Origin: Bolinopsis microptera
Lineage: Eukaryota; Ctenophora; Tentaculata; Lobata; Bolinopsidae
Assembly: GCF_026151205.1 (NCBI RefSeq)
Contig: NC_087080.1
Span: 5,683,096 to 5,747,095, forward strand
DNA length: 64,000 nucleotides
Direction of reading: 5' to 3'
Part shown: piece by piece, positions 53,201 through 59,200 of the stretch
Layout of the letters: each line of letters starts with the position of its first letter
How positions within the stretch are numbered: position 1 is the stretch's first letter
Notes under the pieces: model-generated
The model's database searches: none
Told to the model about the DNA's origin: nothing
The model's input: only the letters and a program-made list of their open reading frames with translations
Made by a program: the position numbers and the translations under genes

Positions 53201-56200
53201 GGGTTTCTGTTTGTGCGCAGCCTCACACACAGCGATAGGTGCGACGTGACGAGCTGTGATACACAGATGTGTGCACAAGCTGACTACATGGAGAAGTGTC
53301 AAGGGATGATGTTGGAGGGTGGCTGTGATGAATACTGTGAACAAAAGAAACGGATTCTACACAAGAAAGATGGTCGGTGTGATGATGTTTTGTCGTTCGA
53401 GTCATGTTTAGGTGGAGAATGTAACACTTTTCCCATAACATCAGAAGAAGAAGAGCTCGACTGCTCTGGGTGTGGGGACTGGAGGAATGTTGGGAAATGT
53501 AGGGAGGCAGCTGGAGGGCAATATAAGTGGCGTAGAATCACATACCCAACATGCGATCGGGAAAGGTGCGGCGATTTTGCGTGCGATCTATCAAACGCAT
53601 GCACAGGTGAATTTGTTGACGGACCTTGTACAGAAGATTGTATGCAAAAGCACAGAGTGTGGGAAAATAATGGTAATTTGTGTCAAGACACGATCAAATA
53701 TAAGCCCTGTTTTGTGCATGACCATTGTATGCAAGTTGAACTGTACAAAAGAGGAGATGAAAACTTTGCTGATGAAGACCTTGCTGATGAATAAAGTGAT
53801 AACAAAGACCTTGCTGATGAAGACCACACGTGCTGATAAAGACCTTGCTGATGAAGAGTGAAGATCTTGATCACATTAACTGACGACTTTTACTCATGAC
53901 AATATGCCTAATTCAAAATGGGTAAAGTATAGCTAGTCTCTACTTAGTCTCTACCTAATGACCACTTAGTTTCCACCTAATCTCCACCTAGTCTCCACCC
54001 AGTCTCCACCTAGTCTCTAACCTAATCTCCACCCAGTGTCCACCTAATCTCCACTTAGTCTCCACCTAATCTCCACCCAGTGTCCACCTAATCTCCACTA
54101 AGTCTCCACCTAATCTCCACCTAATCTCCACCCAGTGTCCACCTAATCTCCACCCAGTGTCCACCTAATCTCCACCCAGTGTCTACCTAATCTCCACTTA
54201 GTCTCCACCTAATCTCCACCCAGTGTCCACCCAGTGTCCACCTAATCTCCACTTAGTCTCTCACCTAATCTCCACTTAGTCTCCAGTCTCCACCTAATCT
54301 CCACCCAGTGTCCACCTAATCTCCACTTAGTCTCCACCCAGTGTCCACCTAATCTCCACTTAGTCTCTCACCTAATCTCCACTTAGTCTCCAGTCTCCAC
54401 CTAATCTCCACCCAGTGTCCACCTAATCTCCACTTAGTCTCTACCTAATCTCCACCCAGTGTCAACCTAATCTCCACCCAGTGTCCACCTAATCTCCACT
54501 TAGTCTCCACCTAATCTCCACACAGTGTCCACCTAGTCTCCACCCAGTGTCCACCTAATCTCCACCCAGTGTCCACCTAATCTCCACTTAGTCTCCACCT
54601 AATCTCCACCCAGTGTCCACTTAGTCTCCACCTTGTCTCCACCTAATCTCGCTTACGTGATATTCGAACGATTCCGAAATTCATTCTGGATTTTTATTTT
54701 CCTACACTTACCGTGACCCTGCTGAAGTGCTGACGTTTATTTTGCTGATGACGAGTGGGGACTACTATGATTCTACTGATTTATTGATATTGTTTCCAAA
54801 TGTTTTAATTTAAATTTACTTATAATTGTGATGGCATGAATACTGCATTTATTTGTTCTACTGGCTTCAGTTGCATATATGTTAATATGGCACTACATAA
54901 CAAACTTTAACGAATCTTTGATTTACACTAATTTGAAAAGCTTCAAATTTTGAAAAAAGTTTCCACCTCAAAAGTCAAAATTGAACATTCTTGTCATCAA
55001 CATTCAAAGTTTATAACTATCAATCAGTAACTTCAGTAGTTTGCTTAAACTATGGTTGTCATGGTATTTTTTCATCGCAAGGGGAAATAACATCTGCACT
55101 CTGCAAAAGATCGTTCATAATAGCATGTATTAGAGTTAGACAGTAAATTAGAAAACAAAACAAAGCCAGACAACCATCCATGAACTTGTATAAAAGTCAC
55201 GTGATAAAAGTCACGTGATAAAAGTCACGTGATAAAAGTCATGTTACAAAGGTCAACTTTCACGAGAATCTAACAAACTGGCCACTCGGCCACTCTCGTT
55301 TGAAGTTGTCTTGCGTACTTAGTAACCATAGTAATGCCTCTGATAATTATTTTGGTTGGTCTCACCATTGGAATTAAATTAGAAAATCATCGTTTTGAGA
55401 AGGGCACCCAACTTGTAGAGGGCAGAGGAAATAAGGTCGAAGTGGAATATCAAAAGAGAAGACTGGCGGATGTAACTGATAAAGTCGAAGATCTGGATCT
55501 CAGATACAATGACGTACTAGGAGAACCAATTCTAAAAAAGAAATCAGATATGCCTGAAAAATTCGAAGAGTTACATCTCGGATATAATGATGTACTAGGA
55601 GACCAGCTTTTAAGAAAGAAACCAGATATTCTGATAGTTTTGATGAGTTGGATCTCGGATATAATGATGTACTTGGAGAGCAGCTTCTAAGAAAAAAGAC
55701 ATATGTTTCCCCATTGTCTCCCAAAAAGAGCCTCCCATTAAATCTGCAACTATTTTTCCAGTCCCATTCATCCTCATCAACCAAGACGGAATATCAAAAT
55801 AAACTAAAACTATCACTTGAGCGATCTAACGAGCCCAAAATGGACAACCTTCAACTTCTACAAAAACATCCAGCTCTCTCCTCGCACAGATTCAGTTTCG
55901 AAGGTATGCTCGAACGTTCGCTTGACAAAAAGAATCCTCTTCTGCAGCGTAAAGATAACATTGCTCCTGGAGAGTTGAGGTATAACGATCAAAATCAGGA
56001 CTCACGTGCACGGAAACATAAAGGAGCCCGTACTAGAGCTCCTCACTATCTCCTCCGAGCAGCCAAGTCCACCAAGGTATATGGTTCCAGAAAAGAAGAA
56101 GGGTTGGTTGATAATCTTATCTACAGACATGAGGAGTCACCAGTTACACAGACAACACCTGGGACACATTGTATCTCATCCTGTGAGAAAGAAGAAGACA

Positions 56201-59200
56201 TTGTGGCGTTTGTGAACCGAACCATTAGTGAGGTTGTCTTTTGTGAAGGTTACAGCTATGATGCCATAGAGGGTATCAGTATCTTGAACAGGGTCACATC
56301 GCAACAATGTGACGAAGCCAGTCTTTTCGCAATCTTTCAAAAAGATAGAGCTTTACTAAAGGACAAACTCTACTGGAATTTGACTGATCCTGAAGAGAAA
56401 ACCTTGATATACTCAACTAGCTGGAGAACTGGAAAGAATTTACAATACAAATTAGCTGAACTGCCTCTAAGATCCCTTCCCGACAACCTGCTTCCTGGTG
56501 AGTACCACGTGACAACCACAGTAGGAGGTCACGTGACAACCGAGGGTACAGTGAGACTGTTTACTGTGGTGTGTTACGATAACGTGCACCCGGTGTCACG
56601 TACTGTTGATATCCAGGTGCTGTGTGAGGCACAAGGTGCAATAGATGGGGATGTTATCTTTACTTGGGAGGTCCCTACAGGAGATGGGGGTTCAGTCAGC
56701 ATCACTACTACCAGCATGGTACTCGGGTATAAAGTAGAGGAGTATTTGATGGGGGAGTCTCCCGTTTCGGTTCTGTCTATCCCTCCAGCAGCACAGCACG
56801 TCTCACGGTTCACACTAAGGTGTCATGTGATCACCCGGTGTGGGTGTCAGGTGACAGGGGAGGCAGACCTGGTGATCTGGGATCTTAAACCCCACCACAA
56901 TGTTACCAAGCAAGGAGAGGAGGGGCGCCTGGCCCTCACTATCCTGGGGTCTGATGTGTCTTGGCCGAGAGGAGTGCTGGAGATTAGCAGGAACTCGGAT
57001 GGGAAGCTTATGTCCGATGAGATGGTGGGGTACAGGACTGTTCAGCAGGTCTGTGAAACTTGATCTTCAAATGTTTGTTGTGTTACGAAAATATGTGTAC
57101 TGTATAGTCTATAATTATCAAGTATGTATCACTAAATTCTGAATTTTAGCAAAAAATGTCTCTTGATCACAAAAAAAGATGCTTGAAGATATTATCCACA
57201 GGTCAGTGAAGCTGGGGAGATATCAGTGATGTTTGTTGTTCCGCCTGGACAGACTAAGATGTTGGGAAGACAGAGCTATACCTTGTCTGTGTCTTATAAA
57301 GGGGACGTGAAAACAACATCTCTACATCTCCACGTTATACAGGTACTTTAATACTATTTATTTATTTAAAATTGATTACTTATTAATTAATTACTTTAAA
57401 TGAACTAATTACTTATTAATTAATTACTTATTAATTATTTACTTATTCATCGATTTGTACCAGAAGTATTTTTCTGTGAGGATATTTTAGAAAAGGAACG
57501 GTAAGCTCATTTAAGATACCGGGTGTTTGATCACTTATTAAAGGTGATCCACATCACGAAAGAGTAAATAATTTGAAACCAAACGACTAACCATCTTAGT
57601 TAGTTTTAATGAAATAATTTCTTAACAGTCTAACTTAAATCTATACACAGGTAGAGCAATCACGTGATATAGCATTACAAGTTGAGAACCAGGAGCTCAC
57701 AGCAACGTTCAGTTTAAAAGTCAGAGGAGCTCTTATAGTACCCAGCTCAATATCCTGGAATCACGAAACAGAGCTGAACGAGTACTCTACTGATCGCTCC
57801 CTCCTGAGGACGTCTATAGTGGTATCAGGTGAGCTTCCTACCCACCCATAGTGATATTTTATGAATAGTGAACATTTATTGCAATATTTATTGTGATCGC
57901 ATGTTATCTCATGTTATCATCAATAATTAACAATTATTATTCAGTTTAGTTGAACATTCTCAGGTATACGACAAAAACAACAGTCCACAATCTCCCTATC
58001 CTACAGTCTGGTAGTGCTGGGAAGTGCTGCTCCCCGCCTACACGACACAGCACACTTCACCCTGACAACCTACACCTGCCGGGTAGTATTCCCTGACATG
58101 CTAGTGTGTCCCAGTGCAGCACCTAGGTGCTACCACACCACTGTGTACCAGCGCGGGGTTTGCACGTGCAGTTTCGGTTACCGTGGCAACTGTAAAGAAC
58201 CAACGCTACACTCAGTCACGTGTCCGGCTACATCTGATTGGAGACTAACAGAGTGGACCTCCCTGCCTTGTGACTACCGGGAGTGTGGTGATGTTGTGTT
58301 TACATCACGAGTACGGGAGTGTAAATGCCAGGATGTAGTGGACAACACGCAGTGTGGTGGGCTGGACACAGACCTGACGGAGAGTGTGAAGTGCGGAGTG
58401 AAGAAGTACGAGTGGACGGAGTGGTCGGAGAAGGAATGTCCGAGGAATGTGTGTTACGAGAGTGAGGTGAGGAGGTACAGGCTGTGTCATTGTCTGGGAG
58501 ATGTGGACTTTGCCAAGTGTAGCGGCGATGTTATACAGAGCGTACACTGTAAGGCTGATAAAATGTGCTATCTTGATTAGAATTTTTCGGACTGTTAAAA
58601 TCTGTTTATCAATTTATTTTTGAAGATTTTTGATTGCAGAATTATAATTGCTATCCTGAACACAATTTGGTGGCTAGTTTTATTTGAGTATTTAAAATTT
58701 TAATAAAGAATAAATAAAGATAAATATTCGGTACATCTATATTTACTTTCAAATTTCATTGAAGTTGAGAATAACATACTTGTCAAGATGCTTGCTAGCA
58801 ACCACATAAATAAGTAAAACTCCAAAGAGAATCCCAAGAGTTCCATAGATAACTGCGTTCTCGATCAAAGCAGTTTTAACTTTGCCGGATATCGTGAATT
58901 CTCCAGCTGCTACGTACGAAGACAGCAGGGGTAAAATCAGCCTGAAAACAAATTTAATTGATTAATTAAAACGCTGAGTTAATTGTCAATTATTTCGTGA
59001 GTAGATGCATCACGCACGAAAAAGCTGGTTGAAATAAATTCATATTAGAAAAGTCATTTACAAATTGCTGTATAATTGGTTTGAGCATATATATATACAG
59101 AGTACACAGAATACAACAGCCGATTATTGTACAATGTTTACCAAGTAGACTGTACAAACTTACATATAATACAATATAACTATACACTATACAGCCTGGT

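Noticed and set aside
53299-53604. Antisense open frame of 101 codons (also 53057-53344 and 53223-53441)
   Set aside because: It is the shadow of the cysteine-rich gene on the plus strand.
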